Notes under the pieces: model-generated
Database searches by the model: none
What the model was told of the DNA's origin: nothing
The model's input: the letters and a program-made list of their open reading frames with translations, nothing else
Shown here: piece after piece, positions 54,501-60,777 of the stretch
How the letters are laid out: each line of letters begins with the position of its first letter
Position numbering within the stretch: the first letter of the stretch is position 1
Origin: Lichenostomus cassidix
Lineage: Eukaryota > Chordata > Aves > Passeriformes > Meliphagidae
NCBI GenBank assembly: GCA_008360975.2
Contig: CM039181.1
Location: forward strand, 7,734,380 to 7,798,379
Reading direction: 5' to 3'
Length of the DNA: 64,000 nucleotides
Position numbers and translations under genes: made by a program

Positions 54501-57500
54501 GGCTCCAAATGCCACTCCCAAAAGTACCAAAATCACTTAGATGGACTTTAAAGTTTCACCCAGCCTAATTAACAGATTCATTAAGGTTCAATTTGTGGAG
54601 AAAAGGGTTGAATTAAGGGTTATAAGGATGCAATTAATCAATAGTTTCAATTTTGTCCTTTTCTAAGATTTAAGCATATTTTTATGAAGTTAATTTATAG
54701 CCAGTTCTTCACAATTCGGTAGTTTCTAGTCTGTGTTACTTGCAAGTCCCAAAGTAGTGGCTAACATGCCAACTTTAATTTACAGCATTCAGCAAAACTG
54801 GGAGCTAATACAATGTAAAGTCAGAGCCACATTCATAAGGAAAATATTTTGCTGTGTGGACATTGAAACCTTACACTTCCATGTATAATTGGTTGGTGAG
54901 TTGAGAATAAGGATAAAGAGATTATTCTCCTTTTCACTGCAGAAACTCAGCCTTCACTTCATGGGCAGACATATTTAACATTGTATTTTCTAAAATAATA
55001 CTAAAAGAAATTGAATTAATTTTACTTTTTTGGGCAAGGCCTCAATAATCTGCTCAAAGTCTCACAGGCTTAAAAGGCTTCTTGTCTAGGTCTAATGGCA
55101 GCAGTAGTAGCAAGTGTGAGTCAACCCAGAAAATGGTAATTTCCTGTCAAGAGTCCTCCAACAAATGTCGCTTTTATATCTGGCAAAGATCACTAGGCCC
55201 CAGTGTTTTGAGTTGAGCTTAAGCACTCTTCATTCAACCGGATGTAGAGTGTGAAAGGTGATTCAGGCAGCATGGGCAGGCATCCGCCCAGATGGCTCTG
55301 CTTTGGACACTCCAACAAGGCTGAATAGATGCTTCATTGGGTGAGTTAATAGTCAGGCAGGGGCCAATGAGTACTTAAAAAATATTGTCTTTCAATAGTC
55401 TCTTCACTGTAGGGAAAAAGAAGTCACTGAGTCATTTGCGATTAGCTGACCTACCATTACAAAACTTTCCATCTTGCATTCCCTCATAACAGAATTTATT
55501 GTAAAATCCTGGATATTTAGAGTCCGTGTTATTTTCAAGCAATTATTCTTTTTATATTCATGACACATTCATAAACACAGCTGCATCGGGGGTGCTTGAT
55601 GAAAAGGAAAAGCAGCACACTGTATCCTGTGCCCTCATGCACAGCCATCCCCTGCCTTCTCTGTCAGCCTAAGCATGGCCTCTGGGCTCACATTGCAGGA
55701 GGATCTTTCTTTTTCAGTGCATCCTGGAGTTTATTCTGGGAGCTGAGATTTCGTTCAGGGGCACAGGTTTTGTGGTTCCAAATGAGCAAAAGGACATAAT
55801 ATGTACAACAAGGAGACCAACCACAATACTCCCAGAGGTCATTTTCTTCTTGCTCATAGGTGAACAGTTTTGCAGTCTACAGATTTTCAAATAGCAAATT
55901 ATCCTGGCAGAAGACAGGGATTTCTCTTGGCATTTGTAAGGGATATGAAAGCAAGTAATTCCCCTGTTACAAGTCACAACCTTGGTTTCAAAACCTCCAA
56001 GGGAATTTGCACTGAGTCATGATGGCAAAGCTTCTGTTATGGTTAACAACAGAATAAATCAGTTATCTCACTGGGAAGAAGACAAGGGATAATCATTGGT
56101 GTGTTATGGCAGAAGTGTAGGTTAACCCTGTTGGAAGTATACTCTTTATAATACAAGTATCTACAGTGACTTCAAATATACATCAATGGGTAATAAAGGC
56201 AAAGACCACAGTAATTGGTATCAAGTAAAATGCTGCTGAAGACAAAGACGAAAGATTTTAGCTTGGGCCATGTATTGCTTCAAAGCTTGAGTTTCATTGT
56301 TGCTGGTCACTGGAAGTTCTCATCTTTAGTGAGAGCTTTTGGGAAGTCAACAGATCTGAAAACCTGATTCTCCTTCAAAGGAGTATAAGGCTTTTCACAC
56401 TCAGTATGTAAGCTCTGCTGAAGTTTCCTCCTGAAAAGCCTTTCTCTGGGGTGAAGATGGAGATTTAGATGATGTTGTATAACCTGTTGTGTTATTCTGA
56501 CAGCTGGATTAGCAGTGCCAGAGCTGAAGTGTAACATCCCAGGGTGGTGCTGCCATTTCACACCCTGCTGCAGCAGCTGTGATGGCACAGGTAGATCAGC
56601 CTCTGTGGTGATGGGAAGTGCAGGTTAGATAACACCTTCCATGTCTAGATAACACCTTGGATATCTTCCCTCTCATCTGCCTCCTGGCCTGTCTCCCCAG
56701 GACACACAGGAAAGCACTAACTACAGTGTGTTGGTCAAAAAGAGTCTTCTTTTTCTCCACTCTCATTAGGAGTGGCCAGCATGTGGCTTTGAGCTGCCTG
56801 AGGCTTGTGAACTGTTCAAATATGTTTGCCAAGGCTGGGCTGCCTTCCTGGCTGTGGTCTGAAGGGAGACAGCACAGACTGTTCATGGAGACACTGCTCT
56901 AATTGCCTTGGGCTTATGTAACAGTTGCTTATGCAACTGATTATCCCCGGGCAGTGGAATAATGTGCTGAGACCCTTTGGGAATCACTGTCACCTCCCTG
57001 CTAGGAGCAACTTCTCCAGCTTTTCTCTCCATAAGCCTCCAAAACATGGGGAAGGGGTTTTAGAGCCATAGAAAGCTTTGGCATGCAGCTTGAAAGCATC
57101 AGGAGAGGTGATAGTCCTACTTTAGTGACATTTTCTAGTTAAAGAAATACCACAGTGTGAAACAACCCAAGGTATCAAAATTTTAAATTTTAAATGGTCA
57201 AGGGGAAAGTAATTCAATCTATTTTTCTGCTCCCAGATATGTGTGCCATTACCTAGCACTTTGATTAATAAATTCAATATTTAAAATCAGTGACTCTTTT
57301 GCAAGACTTTCCCAGAAACTTTGGTTTACATTGATTATCTAACAGCAGACACTGATTATCTGACATTCCACCTTCAGTGTGGTACCTTGCTGTTGGATAG
57401 CTGCTAATTCATATGCTTTTGGCTTTGTTAAACACCCAACTGTGACACCACCAGCCTTATTTTAAAATGAAGTGTGTGGCAGATGATTCTTTGATTTTTT

Positions 57501-57799
57501 TTTTTTAATTTTTTTTTTAATTGCAGTACCCTTTCAATGGCCCAACATCCAGAATGGAGCCCTGTTTGATGAGCAGTACTCCCAGGCTGCACCCCACACC
57601 AGTGACTCCTCGCTGGCCAGAGGTCCCAGCTGCCAACTCCTGCTACACCAGCTCATCCATGCACTCCACAAGATATGGGAATTCCAGTGACATGTACACC
57701 CCCTTGACAACACGCAGAAATTCTGAGTATGAGCACATGCAACACTTTCCTGGCTTTGCCTACATCAATGGAGAAGCCACCACAGGCTGGGCTAAGTGA
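512..57799 (+). CDS. RFX4: RFX4 gene, 16 coding exons to the stop codon (5' end outside window)
   Basis: RFX4 is a nuclear RFX-family winged-helix transcription factor that binds X-box motifs. In mouse it is needed for dorsal midline brain, subcommissural organ and ciliary gene expression, and separate testis forms are known. Joining the 16 exons listed below gives 691 complete codons, counted from the Glu after a split Asp codon. The winged-helix DNA-binding domain is about residues 17-91, with the family hallmark [15 protein letters not shown]. The conserved B, C and dimerisation regions follow to about residue 446. A Pro/Ser-rich and then Tyr/His/Ser-rich C-terminus ends in ATTGWAK. Every junction is GT/AG and keeps phase, and no internal stop or frameshift is present. 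Known vertebrate RFX4 is about 735-744 residues in its long forms, so roughly 50 N-terminal residues lie upstream of the window. The identity is recognised directly from the protein sequence. Confidence 0.96.
2980..3220 (+). mobile_element. Fragment of neoavian-type LTR/ERV repeat
   Basis: The fragment starts tgttgtggtttaacc and continues with the Ser/Pro-like ccatgcagccactcactgac block, gtggggtggggagg, a gataagga-type segment, an AAT-rich stretch, and acaaaacccaagataaaac. This order matches a dispersed LTR I know from many neoavian genomes, normally followed by several hundred more bases. Only one end of the element is present and it carries no coding sequence. The exact family name cannot be assigned by eye, and the 3' limit is approximate. 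Confidence 0.7.
3879..3920. repeat. Perfect inverted repeat, 18-bp arms, 6-nt loop
   Basis: Arm 3879-3896 (TATTATAATCTATAAAGC when read from the pairing T) is the exact reverse complement of 3903-3920. The loop is tgtttg. A short direct repeat, gtttggct, occurs at the loop and again just after the right arm. The sequence can form a stable hairpin or cruciform. No transposase or flanking duplication marks it as a known element. Confidence 0.9.
6087..6210 (+). CDS. RFX4: RFX4 exon (N-terminal half of RFX DNA-binding domain)
   Basis: The first G completes Trp, and 41 codons then encode residues 21-61, from [10 protein letters not shown] to VNAASFGK. This is the first part of the RFX winged-helix domain: helices 1 and 2 with the family [13 protein letters not shown] and PVNAASFGK blocks. 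The acceptor is ttttttaag and the donor is gtaagt (strong). The exon ends in phase 0. Identity is unmistakable from the domain signature. Confidence 0.97.
6211..17155. other. RFX4 intron, 10.9 kb
   Basis: This is the largest intron in the window. It contains a CR1 3'-end fragment (13245-13306), a T13 run (14683-14695) and a long stretch with no visible repeats near 15640-16320 that may be regulatory. Several open frames of 60-165 codons occur, such as 7694-8116 on the minus strand and 15807-16304 on the plus strand. None shows a domain or plausible splice structure, and I do not call them genes. Confidence 0.75.
13245..13306 (+). mobile_element. CR1 LINE 3'-end fragment
   Basis: The sequence reads gaacaagatgatctttaag, then atccctcccagctcaagcc, then attctgtgattctat. 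This is the order of the CR1 3' terminus, whose hallmark is a tandem ATTCTRTG octamer. The element is strongly 5'-truncated, as is usual for CR1, and has no coding capacity. The upstream limit is uncertain. Confidence 0.8.
17156..17217 (+). CDS. RFX4: RFX4 exon (DNA-recognition segment)
   Basis: Twenty codons (residues 62-81) encode [20 protein letters not shown], with the first two bases of Lys82 at the end. This covers the recognition helix and the start of the wing that RFX proteins use for X-box contact; the RRLGTRG block is invariant in the family. The acceptor is tttctttgcag and the donor is gtaagc. No residue of the signature is changed. Confidence 0.97.
17218..21550. other. RFX4 intron, 4.3 kb
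   Basis: The intron contains a two-copy tandem repeat (20741-20793). Apart from this I see only unique-looking AT-rich DNA and unsupported short open frames. Confidence 0.75.
20741..20793 (+). repeat. Two-copy tandem repeat, 26-27 bp unit
   Basis: Copy one (20741-20766) and copy two (20767-20793) both read ttcagaaatta, then a few variable bases, then aggactaagctaa. They differ by a one-base length change and a couple of substitutions, which indicates a fairly recent local duplication. Confidence 0.85.
21551..21764 (+). CDS. RFX4: RFX4 exon (wing of DNA-binding domain and following conserved region)
   Basis: G completes Lys82. Then 71 codons (residues 83-153) run from [19 protein letters not shown] through [15 protein letters not shown] to [14 protein letters not shown] closes the RFX winged helix, and the rest is the conserved linker typical of the RFX4/RFX6 branch. 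The acceptor is cgtatcag and the donor is gtaaca (moderate). The exon ends in phase 0. Confidence 0.97.
21765..22610. other. RFX4 intron, 0.85 kb
   Basis: The intron contains an imperfect direct repeat of 21-22 bp at 22021-22042 and 22051-22071 (agggcaacttttaaaa core, 30-bp period). Nothing else is recognised. Confidence 0.8.
22021..22071 (+). repeat. Short direct repeat, 30-bp period
   Basis: The core agggcaacttttaaaa followed by tatgt occurs at 22021-22042 and again at 22051-22071, with one base missing in the second copy. It is a small local duplication of no known function. Confidence 0.8.
22611..22688 (+). CDS. RFX4: RFX4 exon (residues 154-179)
   Basis: Twenty-six full codons run from [16 protein letters not shown] to IRANFDE, the start of the conserved extended domain after the DNA-binding domain. 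The acceptor ctcattctttttcag has a strong pyrimidine tract, and the donor is gtatgg. The exon is phase 0 at both ends, so skipping it would keep the frame. Confidence 0.96.
22689..24864. other. RFX4 intron, 2.2 kb
   Basis: I see no recognised repeat or gene. A short CCCT run (about 24453-24468) is the only simple sequence noted. Confidence 0.75.
24865..25028 (+). CDS. RFX4: RFX4 exon (residues 180-233)
   Basis: Fifty-four codons plus AG of a split Ser encode [18 protein letters not shown], then the [15 protein letters not shown] and [12 protein letters not shown] blocks. This is the conserved RFX middle region (B/C region) that supports dimer formation. The acceptor is tcatgcttgcag and the donor is gtaact. 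Confidence 0.97.
25029..27377. other. RFX4 intron, 2.3 kb
   Basis: The intron contains a (CT)n run at 26600-26619. The open frame 26215-26652 on the minus strand crosses this repeat and shows no domain. Nothing else is recognised. Confidence 0.75.
26600..26619 (+). repeat. (CT)n microsatellite, about 10 units
   Basis: A perfect CT dinucleotide run lies inside intronic DNA. Confidence 0.9.
27378..27478 (+). CDS. RFX4: RFX4 exon (residues 235-267)
   Basis: T completes Ser234, then 33 codons encode [20 protein letters not shown], then [13 protein letters not shown], with T of Leu268 at the end. This is a helical part of the RFX extended dimerisation region. The acceptor is cctttttgcag. The donor gtatgt at 27479 is fixed by the next exon, which supplies TG for the Leu codon. 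Confidence 0.97.
27479..29277. other. RFX4 intron, 1.8 kb
   Basis: This is AT-rich intronic DNA with no recognised repeat, RNA or gene. Confidence 0.75.
29278..29336 (+). CDS. RFX4: RFX4 exon (residues 269-287)
   Basis: TG completes Leu268, followed by [19 protein letters not shown]. The acceptor is ctttcctgcag and the donor is gtaaat. At 59 bp this is the shortest RFX4 exon in the window. It ends in phase 0. Confidence 0.96.
29337..30874. other. RFX4 intron, 1.5 kb
   Basis: I see no recognised repeat or gene. Confidence 0.75.
30875..31019 (+). CDS. RFX4: RFX4 exon (residues 288-335)
   Basis: Forty-eight codons plus T of Leu336 encode [20 protein letters not shown], then [20 protein letters not shown] and EHRKLIIQ. 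This is conserved RFX dimerisation-region sequence. The acceptor attggattacag has a weak pyrimidine tract; the donor is gtaaga. Confidence 0.97.
31020..34223. other. RFX4 intron, 3.2 kb, with an exon-like segment
   Basis: The intron holds an exon-like segment at 32921-32976 with good splice sites that does not keep the RFX4 frame into the next exon (listed separately). A short (GT)n lies at about 33672-33684. Nothing else is recognised. Confidence 0.75.
32921..32976 (+). other. Exon-like segment in RFX4 intron (possible poison or alternative terminal exon)
   Basis: It is bounded by cccctctttgcacag and CAG|gtaagg, both near consensus. Spliced after Gln335 it reads in the RFX4 frame as [19 protein letters not shown]. 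Its length of 56 nt then shifts the next exon, which reaches TAA at 34314-34316. If the donor is ignored, the frame continues 13 codons to TGA at 33016-33018, and AATAAA overlaps at 33018-33023. It could be a regulated poison exon, an alternative 3' end, or chance; I have no transcript evidence. Confidence 0.35.
34224..34318 (+). CDS. RFX4: RFX4 exon (residues 337-367), weak donor
   Basis: TG completes Leu336, then [20 protein letters not shown] and [11 protein letters not shown]. The end at Lys367 is set by the next exon, which starts with the known VAAKRQGS. The donor is therefore gttggt, the weakest in the gene. A stronger gtaagg lies 5 nt downstream at 34324, and using it would shift the frame. 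Confidence 0.94.
34380..34727 (+). repeat. A/C-only low-complexity tract
   Basis: About 350 bp are almost purely A and C on the RFX4 sense strand (aaaccaaac, aaaaaccc and similar), with only scattered G/T. It has no fixed period. The tract begins about 60 bp after an exon. It probably grew from a poly-A or A/C-rich seed. It yields long spurious open frames on both strands. Confidence 0.9.
35683..35774. repeat. AT-only palindromic island flanked by 18-bp direct repeats
   Basis: GATTATATATATTGATTA occurs identically at 35683-35700 and 35757-35774. Between them, TATATTATTATATA (35701-35714) pairs perfectly with 35725-35738 across a 10-nt loop. Nearly all bases are A or T. Confidence 0.88.
36101..36218 (+). 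CDS. RFX4: RFX4 exon (residues 368-406)
   Basis: Thirty-nine codons plus G of Gly407 encode [20 protein letters not shown], then [10 protein letters not shown] and MTLHSAPSF. This is conserved RFX dimerisation-region sequence. The acceptor is ctgttttcttgcag; the donor gtactt is sub-optimal. A second frame is also open across the whole exon (see findings). Confidence 0.96.
38052..38068 (+). repeat. (CT)n microsatellite, about 8 units
   Basis: A perfect CT run is followed by further pyrimidine-rich CCCT-like sequence to about 38108. Confidence 0.88.
38364..38541 (+). other. Open protein-like segment behind a possible splice acceptor
   Basis: After gttttaactacag, the frame starting at 38365 is open for 58 codons, starting [20 protein letters not shown] and ending at TGA 38539-38541. 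It does not join in frame to the canonical previous exon: that junction gives Val-Ser-stop. It is compatible only with the alternative frame produced by the donor at 34324, or with a weak internal acceptor near 38396. There is no match to a known family that I can name, and it may be chance. Confidence 0.25.
40839..40958 (+). CDS. RFX4: RFX4 exon (residues 408-446)
   Basis: GG completes Gly407, then [20 protein letters not shown], then [10 protein letters not shown] and RAMKGEGST, with G of Ala447 at the end. This is the last strongly conserved helical block of the dimerisation region. The acceptor is tttattatcag and the donor is gtgagt. Confidence 0.97.
40959..42150. other. RFX4 intron, 1.2 kb
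   Basis: I see no recognised repeat or gene. Confidence 0.75.
42151..42312 (+). CDS. RFX4: RFX4 exon (Pro/Ser-rich, residues 448-500)
   Basis: CA completes Ala447, then [20 protein letters not shown], then [13 protein letters not shown] and a Ser/Pro stretch ending GGITAST. This low-complexity, probably disordered segment begins the C-terminal tail and is the least conserved part of RFX4. The acceptor is tcattctgcag and the donor is gtaggt. It ends with G of Gly501. Confidence 0.95.
44505..44569 (+). other. Exon-like segment in RFX4 intron
   Basis: It is bounded by aacctttttgccttcag and AAAG|gtaaat. Spliced after Thr500 it is open in the RFX4 frame for 22 codons ([20 protein letters not shown], then Arg-Lys). 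Its 65-nt length shifts the next exon to an early TGA. If the donor is unused, TAG follows at 44597-44599 and AATAAA at 44738-44743. It could be a poison exon, an alternative terminal exon, or chance. Confidence 0.3.
47025..47034 (+). promoter_or_regulatory. X-box-like half site CCATGGCAAC
   Basis: The RFX-binding X-box palindrome is GTTGCCATGGCAAC. The right half and centre are perfect here, but the left half (tagtcc) is not. RFX dimers can bind asymmetric sites. One such match in 64 kb is not strong evidence. Confidence 0.25.
48497..48659 (+). CDS. RFX4: RFX4 exon (residues 502-554)
   Basis: GG completes Gly501, then [20 protein letters not shown], then [10 protein letters not shown] and a Ser-rich stretch ending VYPHREEH, plus GG of Gly555. 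This C-terminal tail sequence is specific to the long RFX4 forms. The acceptor is ctctctgcctgcag and the donor is gtaagc. Confidence 0.96.
48660..50997. other. RFX4 intron, 2.3 kb
   Basis: The intron contains a CR1 copy (49020-49515). Nothing else is recognised. Confidence 0.78.
49020..49515 (+). mobile_element. CR1 LINE 3' portion, about 0.5 kb
   Basis: The order of blocks matches the CR1 3' region. It begins cagcactgctgagaccaca and agctggatccaattctgtg, followed by gtccagaaaaggccac and gaggctgagagagctgaga. It then reads aacaagaggcaatgggcac, cactggaacaggatgccca and ggttggactggataa, and ends ggtcccttccaacctcag. The copy is 5'-truncated with internal deletions, has no intact reading frame, and is oriented with RFX4. 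The terminal ATTCTRTG octamer is eroded. Confidence 0.9.
50998..51136 (+). CDS. RFX4: RFX4 exon (Tyr/His/Ser-rich, residues 556-601)
   Basis: A completes Gly555, then [37 protein letters not shown] and SAYHRSSSQ. This Tyr-rich tail is probably disordered. The acceptor is taatgtattttag and the donor is gtaatt. It ends in phase 0. Confidence 0.96.
51137..57526. other. RFX4 last intron, 6.4 kb
   Basis: I see no recognised repeat. The stretch 54400-54850 is AT-rich with several TAATTA-type homeodomain cores and no repeats, and may be a regulatory element. The intron ends in two T runs (57495-57506 and 57509-57518) before ttgcag. Open frames at 53141-53401 and elsewhere show no domain. Confidence 0.75.
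57527..57799 (+). CDS. RFX4: RFX4 last coding exon and stop
   Basis: Ninety codons (residues 602-691) run from [17 protein letters not shown] through [33 protein letters not shown] and [14 protein letters not shown], and end at TGA 57797-57799. This matches the known C-terminus of the long RFX4 isoforms. The acceptor has a very T-rich tract. Confidence 0.97.
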   Translation, partial: YPFNGPTSRMEPCLMSSTPRLHPTPVTPRWPEVPAANSCYTSSSMHSTRYGNSSDMYTPLTTRRNSEYEHMQHFPGFAYINGEATTGWAK

Positions 57800-58106
57800 A
57801 GATGACTGCTACCAGCTAAGCCCACGTACTTCAAGGAGTTTAAAACACTTCATGCTGTGTGGGACTTTCCATAGACGTTCTTCAAGGGAGGTGAAAATGG
57901 AGATCCTGGGCAGATAAATGTAGTTCATAATGTGGGCAGATTGCAGACCAGTGTGACTGAATGTTCCTGTAGCCGAAAAATACTTTTGTGCTGTTCTAGA
58001 CCACTTTTTGGGCTGATCTGTGCCTTTTTTAATTGTGGGCCAACCCTGTGTGCTCTCAGTTTGAGTGAGCCATTTTTACCCCCTCTCTTACTGGCAAACA
58101 TTAGTG

Positions 58107-58130
58107 AGTCTTACAAAAAAATGTAAGACT
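58107..58130 (+). other. 3' UTR hairpin, 9-bp arms, A6 loop
   Basis: AGTCTTACA (58107-58115) pairs exactly with TGTAAGACT (58122-58130) around AAAAAA. It is predicted in the RFX4 mRNA; function is unknown. Confidence 0.7.
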
Positions 58131-59066
58131 GCAGCAGGATCTATTTATAATTTGAATTAAAGATGGGTAATTCACCCTCAGCAAAACTCCATCATCTGTT
58201 CTTCTTTTAAGCTCTTCATGCATTCCTTAAAAACCATTCTGCCAAGTCATCACTTATTCATATCAATTCCTCTATCTGGTTCCTTAAAAAGACACGTGTT
58301 GCTGTAGGTTTCAGTTTACACCTAACTTTGTATATTGATGCACCTTTCTGTTGATCCAGTAAGTTTTATCCTTACAAAAGAGAAGAAAAGACATGTAGCA
58401 TTGAATTATACACTGCCTTAAGTTGACTATTGTTCTTATTATATATGTATTTGTGTTGAGTTTGCACAATCTGGAAAAATCTAACTTCTCTGGTCAGTAG
58501 TGACAAGGTAAGAAGGGACTTGGGGACTGGGAAGATTTTGGATTCAGAGCCACATATGTTAAATATGATGATATGAAGCAATTATATAAAGAGAATGACA
58601 ATGCAAACATGATTATTCACTTAATTATCTATTGACAGGTATGAAACTGTTCTCTCAATTCCTTCACGTGGTGATAATTCTCTATACGTCTACGAAAGCA
58701 AAATTCAAAGCTGTGCCTTTGAAGTTATTCTGTACTGTGTATGTGTGGAAAAATGTATTGTATTTTGGGGAGAATTTTTCTTAGACATTTTCTGTCGGAT
58801 TTGTAGCTATTTGTGAGTTTTTGTTAGTTTTTCTTAACATAGCTTTTTCTTCTGTATTATAAAACGCACCAAGCAATTATGGTGGACCTATTACCCTATG
58901 GGTAAGAAATAAATAAATGGAAATATGACAACAGGCATTTTAGTAATTGTTTTGTAAATAAAATCTTTGATAGCACCCAGTGTGATAATAACCATGTTTA
59001 TGCCTAAAATGGACATAAGTGTTATTTGTACAGTTGTGCAAGATATATGAGGGATTTTCACACCCA

Positions 59067-59072
59067 AATAAA
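59067..59072 (+). terminator. RFX4: Distal RFX4 poly(A) signal AATAAA
   Basis: This is the last canonical hexamer after the stop codon before the intergenic repeat. Earlier hexamers at 58908 and 58957 could give slightly shorter UTRs. Confidence 0.6.
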
Positions 59073-59631
59073 GTTCTTGAAATTAAATAGATGCCATTTA
59101 AATTTACTTAAATACAAAAACTTCTGCAAGCTGCAAACCTTTTAAGAATCTTAGATGTCATCATGTGTGGTTTTATCCAGCAAAGGACTTGAGAACAGGT
59201 ACAATTCATGGCCAATAAGTGATGCACATCCACCTGATGGATTGTTGATCCTGCCATGGTCTTAGGAAGGATCAGGATGAAGGTGAGCCCAGGCACCACC
59301 CAAGGGAAGCCAGAAACATTTTGTTTTTTATAGTAAGTTGTTAAACCAAAAACCTAATCCCCATTGACTGAAAGAGAGGAGAAAATGAGACATTTTTAGT
59401 ACACAAATGTTCCATATCCTTCAACATCTTTGGGGACAACTCTGTTACCCTGATTTCAAGAGCTCAGGCAGACTGTTCAGGAAGGAGGAGGGATATTGGA
59501 CACAGTGTGAGACCCAGAAAGAATAAAACCTCTCTGAGTGGAGAACTGCAACGTCACGTGCAACGTCATGGGAGAGGAATTGGGACCAACAGCAGCACCA
59601 CTGAGCAGCTCATAAAAAAGAGCCAAGAACA

Positions 59632-60007
59632 TCCCTCCCTCCCTCCCTCCCTCCCTCCCTTCCTCCCTTCCTCCCTTCCTCCCTTCCTCCCTTCCTCCTT
59701 CCCTTCCTTCCTCCCTCCCTCCCTTCCTTCCTTCCTTCCTTCCTTCCTTCCTTCCTTCCTTCCTTCCTTCCTTCCTTCCTTCCTTCCTTCCTTCCTTCCT
59801 TCATTCCTTCCTTCCTTCCTTCCTTCCTTCCTTCCTTCCTTCCTTCCTTCCTTCCTTCCTTCCTTCCTTCCTTCCTTCCTTCCTTCCTTCCTTCCTTCTT
59901 CTTCCTTTTTCCTTCTTCCTTCTTCCTTCTTCCTTCTTCCTTCTTCCTTCTTCCTTCTTCCTTCTTCCTTCTTCCTTCTTCCTTCTTCCTTCTTCCTTCT
60001 TCCTTCC
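59632..60007 (+). repeat. 376-bp pure-pyrimidine compound microsatellite
   Basis: All bases are C or T except one A at 59803. From left to right the unit changes: CCCT, then a CCCTTCCT-like octamer, then CCTT (most of 59712-59896), then about 13 copies of the heptamer TTCTTCC to 60007. The other strand is a pure purine tract. It produces spurious Pro/Ser/Phe/Leu-rich and Lys/Glu/Gly/Arg-rich open frames. Confidence 0.97.
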
Positions 60008-60749
60008 GTGTTGATGCCTCAGGGGTCTGAATGTGCACTTCCAACTACCTTTGAACTGCTTCCTGATGAGGGCTTTGAAATTCAAACTAGATGTTGAGGG
60101 GGAGCAATATATAGATTGGTGAAACAGAAATCACCATCACCAGCTGCATGAGAAGTGCTGTGAGGGCAAGCAGGACTCCTCCTGGGCCACTGCAGCTCAG
60201 AACCCACAGCAGCACAAACCACAGGAGCTTTCAGGTCACACGGAGTGCAGCAGGCTGGGGAGTGCAGCACCTCAGGAGAGTTTGATAACCTCTGGGTAGC
60301 ATGTCTAGTTAGGGGCAAGAAGGTCCTAAATCCTCCCAGTACAAGTTGCCAAAACTCCTGAGTCAGAGTCTGCAGCCTGTTAATTAATCCTTTCCCTTGA
60401 CCGTGGAAACAAAAAGTTGGAGTTCCTTGCCCAGCTATTTTTTAATGTGTATATAAAGTAAATATGTGTCTACACAAGTGTTTCTGAAGAAACTTTTATA
60501 CCACATTCTGAATATTCAATCTCAATTTCAGTTTCTGTTCTCTTTTTTTTCCCCTTTTCCTTTTCCTTTTTTTTAAATTTTTTGCTTCCCTTCTCTTTTT
60601 TGTAACAACAAATACGCATTTTTATTAAATTGGGATCTTCATCATGGGCTAAAACACACAACAGATATATAATTACAGAAGCATAGAAACTAATGTATTT
60701 TACAGCATAACTGACATAAGACAGTTAATATTTTTAAATAGATCTACAC

Positions 60750-60777
60750 ACACATACATATATTTATATGTATGTGT
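60750..60777. repeat. Inverted repeat, 13-bp arms
   Basis: ACACATACATATA (60750-60762) pairs with TATATGTATGTGT (60765-60777) across a 2-nt spacer. It is probably a simple AC/AT-derived palindrome. Confidence 0.8.

Larger units (their letters stand above)
57800..59090 (+). other. RFX4: RFX4 3' UTR
   Basis: AT-rich untranslated DNA follows the stop. AATAAA hexamers lie at 58908-58913, 58912-58917, 58957-58962 and 59067-59072. The last is followed by cttgaaattaaat, so the most distal cleavage is likely near 59085-59095. A 9-bp-arm hairpin with an A6 loop lies at 58107-58130. The 3' end is inferred from the signals and has not been observed. Confidence 0.75.

Noticed and set aside
59507..60097. 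Open frames of 94-196 codons on both strands over the microsatellite
   Set aside because: They are pure translations of the pyrimidine repeat, with no domain and no conserved start.
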